63,490 nucleotides of DNA from an uncultured Sphingomonas sp. (GTDB lineage Bacteria > Pseudomonadota > Alphaproteobacteria > Sphingomonadales > Sphingomonadaceae): NCBI GenBank assembly GCA_913775315.1, contig CAJYIX010000011.1, positions 1-63,490 on the forward strand, given 5' to 3'. Positions within the stretch are counted from its first letter, which is position 1. The number at the start of each line of letters is the position of its first letter. A program made the translations under genes and the position numbers. This document shows, piece by piece, positions 1-8,056 of the stretch. The notes under the pieces are model-generated. The model made no database searches. It was not told the origin of the DNA and saw only the letters and a list, made by a program, of their open reading frames with translations.

Positions 1-61
1 TCGGAAAAAACGGTCGCAGTCGCTCCATCTGCTCGTCGGTCAGCCAAAACAGGTCGCTCAT
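1..61 (-). CDS. IS5-family transposase, N-terminal fragment (runs off the window)
   Basis: Reading leftward from an ATG at 61-59 the first twenty residues are MSDLFWLTDEQMERLRPFFP. This is the characteristic beginning of IS5-type DDE transposases (a DUF4096-like N-terminus with 'FWLTDEQ' and 'L.PFFP'). The protein would catalyse cut-and-paste movement of the element. Only the extreme N-terminus is visible, so catalytic residues and intactness cannot be assessed. Confidence 0.75.
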   Translation of the reverse strand, partial: MSDLFWLTDEQMERLRPFFP

Positions 62-121
62 CCTAGTCTCCTCGCGGAGTCTGAATCAGATCGCGACGCT
101 CACATCAATGGGTCCTGACCC
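1..121 (-). mobile_element. End of an IS5-family insertion sequence, cut by the window edge
   Basis: The segment holds the first codons of a transposase (1-61) followed outward by about 60 bases ending in the terminal sequence ATCAATGGGTCCTGACCC (104-121), which read from the element inward is GGGTCAGGACCCATTGAT. Such ends next to a CTAG-like target are typical of the IS427-type branch of IS5 elements. The other end lies outside the window, so neither target duplication nor completeness can be judged. The boundary at about 121 is inferred from the inverted-repeat-like end. Confidence 0.7.
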
Positions 122-337
122 TAGCTAAACCAGCCACCTGGCAAAAGCGGCCACGAAGATTGTCTGAAACAAGCAAGCGAGGACACAGGGGTTGTCACCG
201 GACCCCGGACGGATCGATTGGCACAAAGGGGTGTCTCTCGCGCTTTATTGTCGCAGGACATCCGGTTGGTACTCCCACGCCCGCATCGACAGCAATGATT
301 TGACCCTGGCGGACGGCGCACCCGCCGCGCCGGTCTG

Positions 338-2248
338 TCAGGAGGCGCTGCGCAGTAGGGCGACGACGCGGTCGCATTCGCTCTGGAGCGCCTGCGTGCG
401 CGAGCGGACCGCCGCGCTGATCGACCGTGTCTCGCGCGCGGCGGCTTCGGTCCGCTCGAACGTGTCGATCAGTGCGCGGAACGTCTGGCGCAGTGATGTC
501 GTGCTCGTCTCGATCGCGCCGATCGTGCCGCGGATGTCGGCGCTGGTGCGATGCTGCTGCGTCGCCGACTGCACGGTCTGAGAGGCGGAGGCGGCGAGCG
601 TGTCGAGCGCGGCGTTCAGCGCCTCGCTCATCCGCACGGCGGCATGGGTGGCGGTGCCGATCTCGGCCACACGCGCGGCGATCTCTCGCGTCGTGACGGC
701 GGTCGCCTGCGAGAAATTGCGGACTTCCTGTGCGACCACGGCGAAGCCGCGCCCGTTCTCGCCCGCGCGCGCCGCCTCGAGCGCGGCATTCAGCGCGAGC
801 AGGTTCGTCGCCTGGCTGAGCGTCGCGATCCGGTCCGACGACTCCTCGATCAGCGCAACCGTCCGCACCAGCGCCGCGTTGGCGCTCTGGACGGTGGCGG
901 AATGGCCCGCCGCCTCGATCGTCGCCTCTGCCGAGCGTTCGGCCTCGCTGGCGATCAGCTCGGCATCGGCGGCCAGGATGCGCATCCCGTCGAGCAGCGA
1001 CGCGGTGGCTTCGGTGGCGTCGGCGGCAACGGCATCCGCGGCCTCGGCTCGCTGCTGCTGATCGACCACGGTTAGCAGTGTCTGGTCGGCACTGTCGTCG
1101 AGCGCGTCGGCAACCTCGCGTAGGGGGCCGATCAAGGCGCCGATCGTGCGTTCGAGCTGGTCCGCGATCAGCGTGGTCGATCGCGCGAGTTCGCTACGGT
1201 GGCGAAGCGCGTCGGCAAGGCGGCGTTCGGCCTCCCGCTCGCCCGCTCGCCGGGCGGCCCCGGCCGCGTGCAGCGCCCGTTCGGCTGCATCCTGCGCCGC
1301 CTCTGCCGCGACGCGCGCGGTCTGTTCCCCGTCGGCGGCGGCAAGTGCGGCGGCGGTCCGCTCGGCCAGACGCTCGTTAAGCTGGCGCACGCGGCGGATC
1401 ACGGCCGCGCCGATCGCCACGAAGGCAAGCAGGCAGATCGCCAGCACCGGCAACATCGAGCGAAGCGCGACGATCGCGGGTACCAGCCTTTGCCACGCGA
1501 CGACGCCGAGCGGCCGGCCCCGCCAGTCGCGGATCAGCGTCGAGGCATCGTCCTCCGCCGCCGCCCCGGCCTCGTGCCAGCCAAGCCCCTTCAGCCCGAA
1601 ACCCTGCGACCATTCGGCCAGCACCGCGTCGTCGAGCGCGCGCACGTCGACGAAGATCCGGTAGGTGCGACGATCGAGGCGGGCGGGTCCCTTCTCGCGC
1701 ACGATCGGCGAGAAGCCGACGAGCGCCGGCCGGCCGCCGAAGCGTCCGATCAGCACTTGTGCATCGCGCCGCGCCCGTACTTCGGCCTCGGTCGCGGGCA
1801 GGCGCGCGAGCAGCGTCTTCAGCATCGCCGGCTCGATCATCCGGTCGAGGGGCGGGGCGGGGCTCTCCGGGATATGGCCGAACAGCGTTCGCCCGGCGGC
1901 GTCGATGACATAGCCGCGGCCAATCGGCGTGCCCCATTGCGACTGGACCCAGCGGGCATCCATCGCGCCGTAAGCGTGGTCGGCCGCCTCGTCCCAGGCG
2001 GCGTTGATATAGGTCTCGTTGCTGATCCGCGACCGCTCGCGATCGATCGCGCCGGCGATCGTCGTGGCGGCGATCCGGTTGGCGTCTCGATCCGCCTGCC
2101 AAGTGAGGAAGGCGGTCGCGATCGCCGCGGTGACGATGGCGAGGGCGATAAGGGCGTAAAGCAGGACCGTGATGGTCGACGAAATGTCGGCGTCGGTCCC
2201 CAACCCCGATCGCAACCATCGCCGTAGGTAGAGCCCTGCCCGTAGCAT
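338..2248 (-). CDS. Methyl-accepting chemotaxis protein with CHASE4-like sensor domain
   Basis: 636-residue transmembrane receptor. A first membrane helix lies near residues 25-49 and a second near 258-284. Between them is a periplasmic domain of about 205 residues with CHASE4 features ([20 protein letters not shown] near 77-96, then a [13 protein letters not shown] segment). The cytoplasmic part is a long Ala/Glu-rich coiled coil ending in a chemoreceptor hairpin with [16 protein letters not shown] and [14 protein letters not shown], the CheA/CheW contact tip. The second helix runs almost directly into coiled coil, and I see no clear HAMP domain. No che genes are nearby, so it would have to work with a distant array. 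The ligand is unknown. The start ATG (2246-2248) directly precedes the first membrane helix. Confidence 0.85.
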   Translation of the reverse strand: MLRAGLYLRRWLRSGLGTDADISSTITVLLYALIALAIVTAAIATAFLTWQADRDANRIAATTIAGAIDRERSRISNETYINAAWDEAADHAYGAMDARWVQSQWGTPIGRGYVIDAAGRTLFGHIPESPAPPLDRMIEPAMLKTLLARLPATEAEVRARRDAQVLIGRFGGRPALVGFSPIVREKGPARLDRRTYRIFVDVRALDDAVLAEWSQGFGLKGLGWHEAGAAAEDDASTLIRDWRGRPLGVVAWQRLVPAIVALRSMLPVLAICLLAFVAIGAAVIRRVRQLNERLAERTAAALAAADGEQTARVAAEAAQDAAERALHAAGAARRAGEREAERRLADALRHRSELARSTTLIADQLERTIGALIGPLREVADALDDSADQTLLTVVDQQQRAEAADAVAADATEATASLLDGMRILAADAELIASEAERSAEATIEAAGHSATVQSANAALVRTVALIEESSDRIATLSQATNLLALNAALEAARAGENGRGFAVVAQEVRNFSQATAVTTREIAARVAEIGTATHAAVRMSEALNAALDTLAASASQTVQSATQQHRTSADIRGTIGAIETSTTSLRQTFRALIDTFERTEAAARETRSISAAVRSRTQALQSECDRVVALLRSAS

Positions 2249-2371
2249 TCGTCGAAAACTATGCGCCGTTCGATAAGCCGAAGTTAAGGCGCCGTACCGA
2301 AACCGCGCATCTTAGATCGTTATTAAGGGTCATCGGTTGCGGGACTAGCGATAACTGCCGGGAATTGGCGG

Positions 2372-2989
2372 TCAGCGCGGGCGCATCATCCGGAACAGGG
2401 CGTCCTCGCGAATCTCGAAATAGTCGCCCGGCCCGCCGCCGCGCGTGATCGGCCGCGCGCGCGCCGTCTGATAGACGCCGTCCTCGAGCATCGCGCGATC
2501 GATATGGATGCCGACCGCCTCGCCGATCACCAGCCACTGGTCGAGCGCGCGATGCTCCTTCGTCTCGAGCTGCACCACCTGCGTGACGATGCATTCGAAC
2601 GACACGGGGCTGGCCGCCACGCGATCAGGCCGGACGAGGCGGGAGGGCAGGGCGTCGATCCCGGCGAGCGCAAACTCGTCGACGTCGCTTGCCACCATGG
2701 CCGACGTCGCGTTCATCCGTTCGGCGAGCGCGCGGGTCGCGAGGTTCCAGACGAACTCGCCCGTCGCCTGCGCATTGGCGACGCTGTCCTTCCGCCCGAC
2801 CGAGGAGAAGGCGATCAGCGGCGGCTGATAGTTGACGAGATTGAAGAAGCTGTAGGGGGCAAGGTTGCGCGTGCCGTCAGCCGAAACGGTGCTGATCCAG
2901 CCGATCGGCCGCGGTGCGACGATCGCGTTCAGCGGGTCGTGCGGCAGGCGGTGGCCCTCCGCCGGGCGATAGAAGTGCCAGTCGGTCAT
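2372..2989 (-). CDS. Flavin reductase-like FMN-binding protein (DIM6/NTAB family)
   Basis: 205 residues. The N-terminal half carries the split-barrel flavin-binding signature of the flavin reductase-like family: 'IVAPRPIGWISTVSADG', 'NLAPYSFFN' and 'PPLIAFSS', followed by 'NLATRALAERMN'. Family members bind FMN non-covalently and either reduce flavin with NAD(P)H for a partner oxygenase or act as small oxidoreductases. No oxygenase lies next to it, so the partner and substrate are unknown. It is on the same strand as, and upstream of, the chemoreceptor, with a 123-base gap, so the two are probably separate units. Confidence 0.85.
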   Translation of the reverse strand: MTDWHFYRPAEGHRLPHDPLNAIVAPRPIGWISTVSADGTRNLAPYSFFNLVNYQPPLIAFSSVGRKDSVANAQATGEFVWNLATRALAERMNATSAMVASDVDEFALAGIDALPSRLVRPDRVAASPVSFECIVTQVVQLETKEHRALDQWLVIGEAVGIHIDRAMLEDGVYQTARARPITRGGGPGDYFEIREDALFRMMRPR

Positions 2990-3060
2990 CGGCCCGCGAT
3001 GCGCAGCGACGCGCCGGTCGTCAATATCCGCCGGGCAGCGCGAGCGGAGGGGCAGGGCGA

Positions 3061-3136
3061 TGGTGGGTCCGCCGGGGCTCGAACCCGGGACCTCTCGATT
3101 AAAAGTCGCTTGCTCTACCGACTGAGCTACGGACCC
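3061..3136 (-). tRNA. tRNA-Lys (anticodon TTT), CCA encoded
   Basis: Read on the minus strand, the 76-base gene starts GGGTCCG, pairs perfectly with CGGACCC at the 3' end, and is followed by discriminator A and an encoded CCA. The D arm (GCTC/GAGC) and T arm (CCGGG/CCCGG around TTCGAGC) are perfect. The anticodon loop CTTTTAA gives TTT, hence lysine. The anticodon stem (AGCGA versus TCGAG) has only three canonical pairs next to the loop; the two outer positions are A-G and G-A oppositions. The 5' end directly abuts the folK stop codon, so the tRNA may be cut from a folK-tRNA transcript. Confidence 0.95.
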
Positions 3137-3637
3137 CTACCATCGATGCGCGGACCTAGGGATGGAGCGGCGCGCGGTCAACCGGGCGCGAAGCTGGCGC
3201 AGCGTCAGGCCGGTCGCGGGATCGCGCCAGCCGGGGGCGATGGCCGCGGCGGGTGTGAGGACGAAGTCGCGTGCCCGGAACGCTATATGCGGGATCGTGA
3301 GCGTCCGCGTCCGCCACCGCCCGCCGCGCCACAGCACGATGTCGAGGTCGAGCGTCCGCGCGCCCCAGCGCCGCCCGCGCCGCCGCCCGAAATCACGCTC
3401 GATCGCCTTGAGCGCGGCAAGCATTGCCGGGGGCGAAAGCTCGCTTTCTAGGAGTGCAGCGGCATTGGCATAGCGGCGCAGCGACGGGCCGATGGGTGCG
3501 CTGGACAGGATCGGCGATCGCGCGGTCACCCGGCCGGGCAGCGCCGCGAGCGCTGCGGCCAGCGTCGCCGCCGGCCCGCCATGACGCGATGGCCGGTTCG
3601 ACCCGAGCGCGATCAGATAGGTTGTTGCCGTCGCCAC
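3137..3637 (-). CDS. folK: 2-amino-4-hydroxy-6-hydroxymethyldihydropteridine pyrophosphokinase
   Basis: 166 residues from a GTG start. HPPK transfers pyrophosphate from ATP to 6-hydroxymethyl-7,8-dihydropterin in folate synthesis, in the cytoplasm. The signature elements are visible: 'YLIALGSNR' at the N-terminus, 'APIGPSLRRYANAA', and the catalytic block 'RRWGARTLDLDIVLW' with the two metal-binding Asp residues of the DLD motif. I chose GTG at 3635-3637 because it is preceded by a GGGGGA ribosome site and the protein then begins just before the first beta strand. An ATG 36 bases further upstream would overlap the divergent udg start. The stop codon TAG directly touches the first base of tRNA-Lys. 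Confidence 0.9.
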   Translation of the reverse strand: MATATTYLIALGSNRPSRHGGPAATLAAALAALPGRVTARSPILSSAPIGPSLRRYANAAALLESELSPPAMLAALKAIERDFGRRRGRRWGARTLDLDIVLWRGGRWRTRTLTIPHIAFRARDFVLTPAAAIAPGWRDPATGLTLRQLRARLTARRSIPRSAHRW

Positions 3638-3660
3638 GATCCCCCGCCTATGCCGGGCCG

Positions 3661-4338
3661 ATGTTCGCGCCAAGCCCCTTGCCCGATACCGAACCCCCGC
3701 GCGACTGTCCGCGCTGCCCCCGCCTGGTCGCCTTCCGCGAGGCGTTACGGGTCGAATACCCCGACTGGTGGAATTCGCCGGTCAATGCGTTCGGCGATCC
3801 CGACGCGTGGCTGGCGATCGTCGGCCTCGCCCCCGGCAAGCACGGCGCCAACCGCACCGGCCGGCCGTTCACCGGCGACCATGCCGGCGTGCTGCTGTTC
3901 GACACGCTGGGCAAATACGGCCTGGCAGAGGGAACGTACGAGGCGAAGCCCGACGACACGCTCGCGCTCAAGGGCGCGATCATCATCAATGCGGTCAAGT
4001 GCCTGCCGCCCGAGAACAAGCCGACGCCCGAGGAAATCCGCACCTGTCGCCCGTTCCTGGAGGGACAGATCGCCGCGCTGCCCGCCCCGCGCGTGTTCGT
4101 GGCGCTGGGCCAGATCGCGCACCAGTCGGCGGTGAAGGTGCTGGGCGGCAAGCTGCCCAAGGCCAAGTTCGGGCATCTGGCCGAACACCGGATGCCGGGC
4201 GGGCAGGTGCTGATCGATAGCTATCACTGCTCACGCTACAACCAGAACACCGGCCGTTTAACGCCCGAGATGTTCGAGGCGGTGTTCGCACGGGCGCTAG
4301 AGGTGAAGGCGGAACTGGACTCGGCGGCGAACGGCTGA
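3661..4338 (+). CDS. udgB: Uracil-DNA glycosylase, family 5 (UdgB type)
   Basis: 225 residues. It removes uracil, and in this family also other deaminated bases, from DNA in base excision repair. Family 5 signatures are present: the catalytic-loop motif 'GLAPGKHGANRTGRPFTGD', 'NAVKCLPPENKPTPEEI', and the C-terminal 'HCSRYNQNTGRLT'. An N-terminal CPRCPRL segment and the later Cys residues (in VKCLPP and IRTCRPF) fit the four-cysteine iron-sulfur cluster of families 4 and 5. The ATG at 3661 gives a normal N-terminus; an in-frame opening further upstream is only antisense to folK. It is divergent from folK with 23 bases between starts, so the promoters must overlap. Confidence 0.88.
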   Translation: MFAPSPLPDTEPPRDCPRCPRLVAFREALRVEYPDWWNSPVNAFGDPDAWLAIVGLAPGKHGANRTGRPFTGDHAGVLLFDTLGKYGLAEGTYEAKPDDTLALKGAIIINAVKCLPPENKPTPEEIRTCRPFLEGQIAALPAPRVFVALGQIAHQSAVKVLGGKLPKAKFGHLAEHRMPGGQVLIDSYHCSRYNQNTGRLTPEMFEAVFARALEVKAELDSAANG

Positions 4339-4374
4339 CAACTTGCTTGCGGGTTGAATGGGGGAATGCACTCT

Positions 4375-5004
4375 ATGCCGTTGCTAATGGCATCTGCGAT
4401 GCAGATGCCCGACTTGACCGTTGGGCCGAAACCCCTTGGCAAGTCCGAGCGCTGGCTCACGAGCGACAATTATCCGCCGGGCTCGCTGATCAAGAGTGGC
4501 ATTTCGGAATTCGAACTGTTCGTGGACCGGGCCGGTCGTGCCGCCGGTTGCCGGGTAAAGAAATCCAGCGGCACAGCCGATCTCGAGAACGCGGCGTGCA
4601 AGGCATTTCAATTGAGGGGTCGCTGGAACCCGGCTGTCGACCCGAACGGCCAGCCAATCTTTTCCGTCTTTCGGAAGCGCATTAAACGGGTCGGACAGAA
4701 CGCTCGCGGTGAATTCGACCCGATCCCGCAATATCCCGACATCGAAGTCGAGGTCGCGCGCCTGCCCGTGCCGCCGATCCGGGCATTCGTCGTCGTGCGC
4801 CAGATCCAGCGTGCCGACGGCACCCTCGAACATTGCGAGGTAACGTCGCCCAGCCCCAGCAAGGCGCTAAACGCCGCTGCCTGCAAGCTGGCCGCGCCGC
4901 TGGCGGGGACCGAACCGATCCGCGACAAGGCCGGCAATCCCGTGCGCGGCGCGCGCTGGCGAATCGTCCGGTTTATGGAGAAGCAGCCGGCCCGGGTCGG
5001 CTGA
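4375..5004 (+). CDS. Probable envelope protein with two TonB C-terminal-like repeats
   Basis: About 209 residues. A short hydrophobic start (MPLLMASAMQMP) could be a weak signal sequence. Two similar segments follow: 'FELFVDRAGRAAGCRVKKSS' and later 'VVVRQIQRADGTLEHCEVTS', each followed by an Ala/Cys-containing helix (ENAACKAF, LNAAACKLA). This beta-beta-alpha pattern, with 'VD..G....C.V..SSG', resembles the TonB C-terminal domain found in small secreted sphingomonad proteins, but there is no membrane anchor or proline-rich linker, so it is unlikely to be a working TonB. The ATG at 4375 has GGGGGA nine bases upstream; other starts at 4354 (TTG) and 4366 are possible. Its function is not known. 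Confidence 0.6.
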   Translation: MPLLMASAMQMPDLTVGPKPLGKSERWLTSDNYPPGSLIKSGISEFELFVDRAGRAAGCRVKKSSGTADLENAACKAFQLRGRWNPAVDPNGQPIFSVFRKRIKRVGQNARGEFDPIPQYPDIEVEVARLPVPPIRAFVVVRQIQRADGTLEHCEVTSPSPSKALNAAACKLAAPLAGTEPIRDKAGNPVRGARWRIVRFMEKQPARVG

Positions 5005-5012
5005 TCTGCGTT

Positions 5013-5513
5013 TCACGACGCGAGGCGCATCCACCGCGCCGCGTCGCCATAGCCGGCGACCTTGGCAGCGAGCGTCGGCGCCATGGCCGCTTCCGCGAAA
5101 CCGAGGCGGTGCCAGTAAGCGGCTGCCCCCTCGACCGCGATGAGTTCGGCTTCGGTCAGGCCGTCACGGTGTGCGGCTCCCAGCGCCGCCGCAACCAGCC
5201 GTTCGCCGACGCGCAGGCCGCGGGCGGCGGGGGCAAGGGCGAGGTCGTGGAGGAACAGCACCTCGCGCGCTGCGCCCGGGTCGAGGATCGTGCCGACCGC
5301 GGGCGGCGATCCGCGCGGCCAGCCATGGGCGAGTAGATAGCCTATCAGTTCGCCCGCCCGCCGCGCGGCAAGGCAGTAGCCGGCGGGATGGTCGATGCGG
5401 CTGGCAAAGGCATCGGCCGGCTCGATCAGCAACGGTGGATACGCCGCGGCCTGAATCGCCAGCGCCGCGGGCAGGTCCGCTCGGGCCAGCCGGTCGATCG
5501 TGACGCCGGTCAG
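5013..5513 (-). CDS. GNAT-family N-acetyltransferase, apparently from a CTG start
   Basis: About 166 residues. The order of elements fits GNAT acyltransferases: beta 1 'VTIDRLARADLPAALAIQAA', a central 'VLFLHDLALAPAARGLRVGERL' covering beta 4 and the acetyl-CoA pyrophosphate loop (R/Q-x-x-G-x-G/A-like), and 'YWHRLGFAEA' near the end. The acceptor is unknown. No ATG, GTG or TTG precedes beta 1 in this frame; the first in-frame TTG would remove the first strand and helix. CTG at 5511-5513 overlaps the TGA of the upstream gene as CTGA and puts the start exactly where family members begin. Third gene of a telA operon, so probably translationally coupled. Confidence 0.7.
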   Translation of the reverse strand: MTGVTIDRLARADLPAALAIQAAAYPPLLIEPADAFASRIDHPAGYCLAARRAGELIGYLLAHGWPRGSPPAVGTILDPGAAREVLFLHDLALAPAARGLRVGERLVAAALGAAHRDGLTEAELIAVEGAAAYWHRLGFAEAAMAPTLAAKVAGYGDAARWMRLAS

Positions 5514-6214
5514 AGCGCTTCGTCGCCCTGATAGCGGACCTGGAGATACCGCCCGCGCGTCGCCAGCAGGTCGAGATCGCCCTGCGCGAGTTGGGCGGTC
5601 ATGGTGGCGATCTCCTGGTCGATCACCTTCAGCCCCTCGACCAGCTGCGCGTCGGGCGTCGCGCCATTGCGCTCGGTGCGGCGGAGCGGTTCGGGGACCT
5701 GCTGATAGCTCTTCACCAGTTCGGGCAACTGCTCTGCGACGAGCTTGCGCACCTCGGCAGCGGCGGGCTCGCGCTCGTCGAGGCGGGCGAGCTGGGGCGA
5801 GAGCGTTTCCAGCTTCACGCCGATCGAATCGACCAGCGTGCGCGCGGGTGCAGGCAGGGCGAGACGCTGGCCCTCCAGCCACTGCTCGGTCTGAAGCGGC
5901 AACGCCTTCAGCGGGGTTTCGGCCAGCTTCTCCGGCGTCGGCGCGGCGTCGGTGCGGGCGAAGGCAATGACGAGCGTCGTCGCGATCAACAGGCCCATGA
6001 CGATCATCGCGCCCAGCGTGCCGAGCGGTGTCACCATGCCGATCATCAGCGCAACCGCGATGATGAGCCCGTCCGCCAGCGCGATCGTCCCGACGCGGCG
6101 GATGACCGTGCCCTCGCGCCGGCGGCTGGCGCGGCGCGACAGGCTCGACCGGCGCTCCCGCGCGCGCTCCAGTGCCTCGCTCGCCCGCGCGATCTGGGCG
6201 TCGACCTCGCTCAC
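5510..6214 (-). CDS. XpaC-like membrane protein (5-bromo-4-chloroindolyl phosphate hydrolysis family)
   Basis: 234 residues. A basic, Arg-rich N-terminal helix is followed by a hydrophobic hairpin (two membrane helices around 'LADGLIIAVALMIGMVTP' and 'MIVMGLLIATTLVIAF') and then a soluble, charged, helical C-terminal domain of about 140 residues. Genes of this type regularly sit beside telA; the family name comes from an indirect phenotype, so a phosphatase activity should not be assumed. The GTG start at 6212-6214 overlaps the telA stop as GTGA, and its own stop overlaps the acetyltransferase start as CTGA. The role is likely in membrane stress or anion tolerance together with TelA. Confidence 0.6.
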   Translation of the reverse strand: MSEVDAQIARASEALERARERRSSLSRRASRRREGTVIRRVGTIALADGLIIAVALMIGMVTPLGTLGAMIVMGLLIATTLVIAFARTDAAPTPEKLAETPLKALPLQTEQWLEGQRLALPAPARTLVDSIGVKLETLSPQLARLDEREPAAAEVRKLVAEQLPELVKSYQQVPEPLRRTERNGATPDAQLVEGLKVIDQEIATMTAQLAQGDLDLLATRGRYLQVRYQGDEAL

Positions 6215-7410
6215 AGCGCCTCCAGCTTGAAGGTCTGGCCGCCGCTCGCGCCATTCTGCGCGGCACCCTCGGCGCGGGCGATATAGCCCTTCGACTTCTC
6301 GACCTCGTTGCCGAGCGTCGTCACCGTCGTCTTCATGCTGTCGAGCGCCTTGAGCTTGAAGCTGTCGATCGCATCCATCGTGTCGTAGATGTTCTGGAAC
6401 GCGCGCTGCAGCGTCTCGAGCGGGATCGTCGAGGACGCGGACTGCTCGTGGATGCGCGCGGTCTGCGACTTCAGGAGCGCACCGGTCGAATCGATCAGGC
6501 CCGCCGTGGTCGTGTTCAGCGCGGTGATCTGTTCGAGCACCAGCTTCTGATTGGTCAGCGCCTGCGCGACAGTGACGGCGGTGCGAAGCGCCGAGACGGT
6601 GGTGGTGCTGGCGCGGTCGACGCCCTTCACCAGCTCGACATTGTTTTTCTTCACGAGGTCGAGGGCCAGATAGCCCTGCACCGTCACCGCCATCTGCGTC
6701 AGCAGGTCCTGGGTGCGCTGGCGGGTGTAGAAGAGCGCGGTCTCGCGGATCGCCTTGGCCTTGGCCGGGTCGCTGTGATCGAGTTCGTTTGCCTTGTCCT
6801 CCAGCCGGGCGTCCATCGCCTTGGACAGGTGGATCATCTGTTCGAGCCGGCCCATCGCCGCCCACAGGTTCGCACGCTCGGTATCGATCGCGGCGTTGTC
6901 CATCAGGAGCTCGTCCTTGCCCGAGGCAAGGCGCTTCAGGATCGCGGCGATGTGGCTCTGCGCCGACTGATAGCCGTCGAAATAGTCGCGCATCTTGTCG
7001 CCAAAGGGGAGGATGCCGAACAGCTTCTTCTTGGTGAACAGGTCGCCCTTCTTGCCGGGGTCGAGATCCTCGACCGTGCGGCGCAGCGCCAGCAGATCGG
7101 CGCCGACGCCGCTTTCCTGGTCCATGGCGCGGACCGGCCGGTCGAGGAAGCGGTTGGACTGACCCGCGGCATCTCGGATTTCCTTATTGCCCATCGCGCT
7201 GATCGCATCGACGCGCTTGCCGAACTCAGGTGAGTTGACGTCCTGCGCGACTAGGTCGTCGATGAAGGCGTCGACCCGCTGTTCGAGCTCGGACTTCTTG
7301 GCTTCGTCCACGGGGACGAGACCGGCGGCCTGCGTCGGCGCGACCGCGGGGACAGGATCGGGCGGGGTCAGCTTCAGTGCGGGTTCGGCCGTCGTCGTCT
7401 CGGTCGCCAT
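6211..7410 (-). CDS. telA: Toxic anion resistance protein, TelA/KlaA family
   Basis: 399 residues, soluble and mostly helical. The family-typical core includes 'GNKEIRDAAGQSNRFLDRPV', 'PFGDKMRDYFDGYQSAQSHI', a middle segment with 'RTQDLLTQMAVTVQGYLALD', and 'ALNTTTAGLI' toward the end. TelA homologs are associated with tolerance to tellurite, some antimicrobials and cell-envelope stress; the molecular activity is not established. It is first gene of a three-gene operon (TelA, XpaC-like, GNAT) joined by 4-nt overlaps. The ATG at 7408-7410 is preceded by a GGAGGATGGA ribosome site. Confidence 0.85.
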   Translation of the reverse strand: MATETTTAEPALKLTPPDPVPAVAPTQAAGLVPVDEAKKSELEQRVDAFIDDLVAQDVNSPEFGKRVDAISAMGNKEIRDAAGQSNRFLDRPVRAMDQESGVGADLLALRRTVEDLDPGKKGDLFTKKKLFGILPFGDKMRDYFDGYQSAQSHIAAILKRLASGKDELLMDNAAIDTERANLWAAMGRLEQMIHLSKAMDARLEDKANELDHSDPAKAKAIRETALFYTRQRTQDLLTQMAVTVQGYLALDLVKKNNVELVKGVDRASTTTVSALRTAVTVAQALTNQKLVLEQITALNTTTAGLIDSTGALLKSQTARIHEQSASSTIPLETLQRAFQNIYDTMDAIDSFKLKALDSMKTTVTTLGNEVEKSKGYIARAEGAAQNGASGGQTFKLEAL

Positions 7411-7502
7411 TCCATCCTCCGTCCGGGGCCCGCGATCGGCACCGGCTTCAACCGTATTAGATAGTCAATACACCTGCCGCCGCAAGCTTGGCGATGGGCA
7501 AG

Positions 7503-7520
7503 GCGCACGCTAGCGTGCGC
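7503..7520. repeat. Perfect 18-base palindrome GCGCACGCTAGCGTGCGC
   Basis: GCGCACGCT followed immediately by its reverse complement AGCGTGCGC, in the 130-base divergent gap between telA and the next plus-strand gene, 21 bases upstream of that gene's ATG. With no loop it fits a protein-binding dyad better than an RNA hairpin. The remainder of the gap shows only an AT-richer patch near 7451-7472 that could hold a promoter. Confidence 0.4.
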
Positions 7521-7540
7521 GCGATCCTTGAGGAAGCCCG

Positions 7541-8014
7541 ATGCCGATGCTCGCCGCGCTATTGATGCTTCAGGCTGCTGCCTGTCCCGCCGGGGCGGAG
7601 CCGGTGCCGCCTGCGCTGTCGGCATGGGGGCAGGGGACGCCCGTTTCCGCCGCAGCCGACGCCGATGCGCCGACGATTGCGATCGGCTTGCCGGTCGAGG
7701 TCGCGCTGCATCCCGCCGCGCACCTGAAGCTGCCCGCGCCGCCGGCGAAGGCAGCGGCGGCGGACAGCCATGGCGGCCTCGTCGCCTTTGCCATGCCCCG
7801 TGCGGGCAAGGTGCGCGTCGCGCTGTCGGCGCCCGCTTGGATCGAGCTCGTCTCGGGCGGCAAGGCGGTCGCCTCGACCGGGCATGGCCACGGGCCGCGC
7901 TGTTCGGGGATGCGAAAGATCGTCGATTTCGACCTGCCCGCCGGCCGCCACCTGATCCAGTTGTCGGGCAGCCCCGCCGCGTCGGTACGGCTGATGGTCG
8001 TACCCGCCGCCTGA
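7541..8014 (+). CDS. Small secreted protein of unknown function
   Basis: 157 residues. A short signal-like start (MPMLAALLMLQAAACPAGA) is followed by a beta-rich domain. Recognisable local features are 'HLKLPAPPAKAAAADSHGG', 'GKVRVALSAPAWIELV', a 'STGHGHGPRCSGMRKIVDF' segment and a final 'GRHLIQLSGS'. The pattern of alternating hydrophobic residues and the closing strand resemble a small beta-sandwich that would bind something in the periplasm. The Cys residue of the processed N-terminus and that of the GPRC segment might form a disulfide. The operon partner is corA, 42 bases downstream on the same strand. I do not recognise a characterised family. Confidence 0.65.
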   Translation: MPMLAALLMLQAAACPAGAEPVPPALSAWGQGTPVSAAADADAPTIAIGLPVEVALHPAAHLKLPAPPAKAAAADSHGGLVAFAMPRAGKVRVALSAPAWIELVSGGKAVASTGHGHGPRCSGMRKIVDFDLPAGRHLIQLSGSPAASVRLMVVPAA

Positions 8015-8056
8015 GGCCATTGCGCCGCGCGCCTCGCCCGCCCAGATAGCGCGCGC

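Noticed and set aside
122-337. Possible small gene between the IS end and the chemoreceptor gene
   Set aside because: Short frames on both strands are overlapping, Arg/Pro/Ser-rich and lack ribosome sites; I see no gene and no clear promoter.
3424-3660. N-terminal extension of the uracil-DNA glycosylase
   Set aside because: The added residues are antisense to folK and low in complexity; ATG at 3661 gives the family-typical start.
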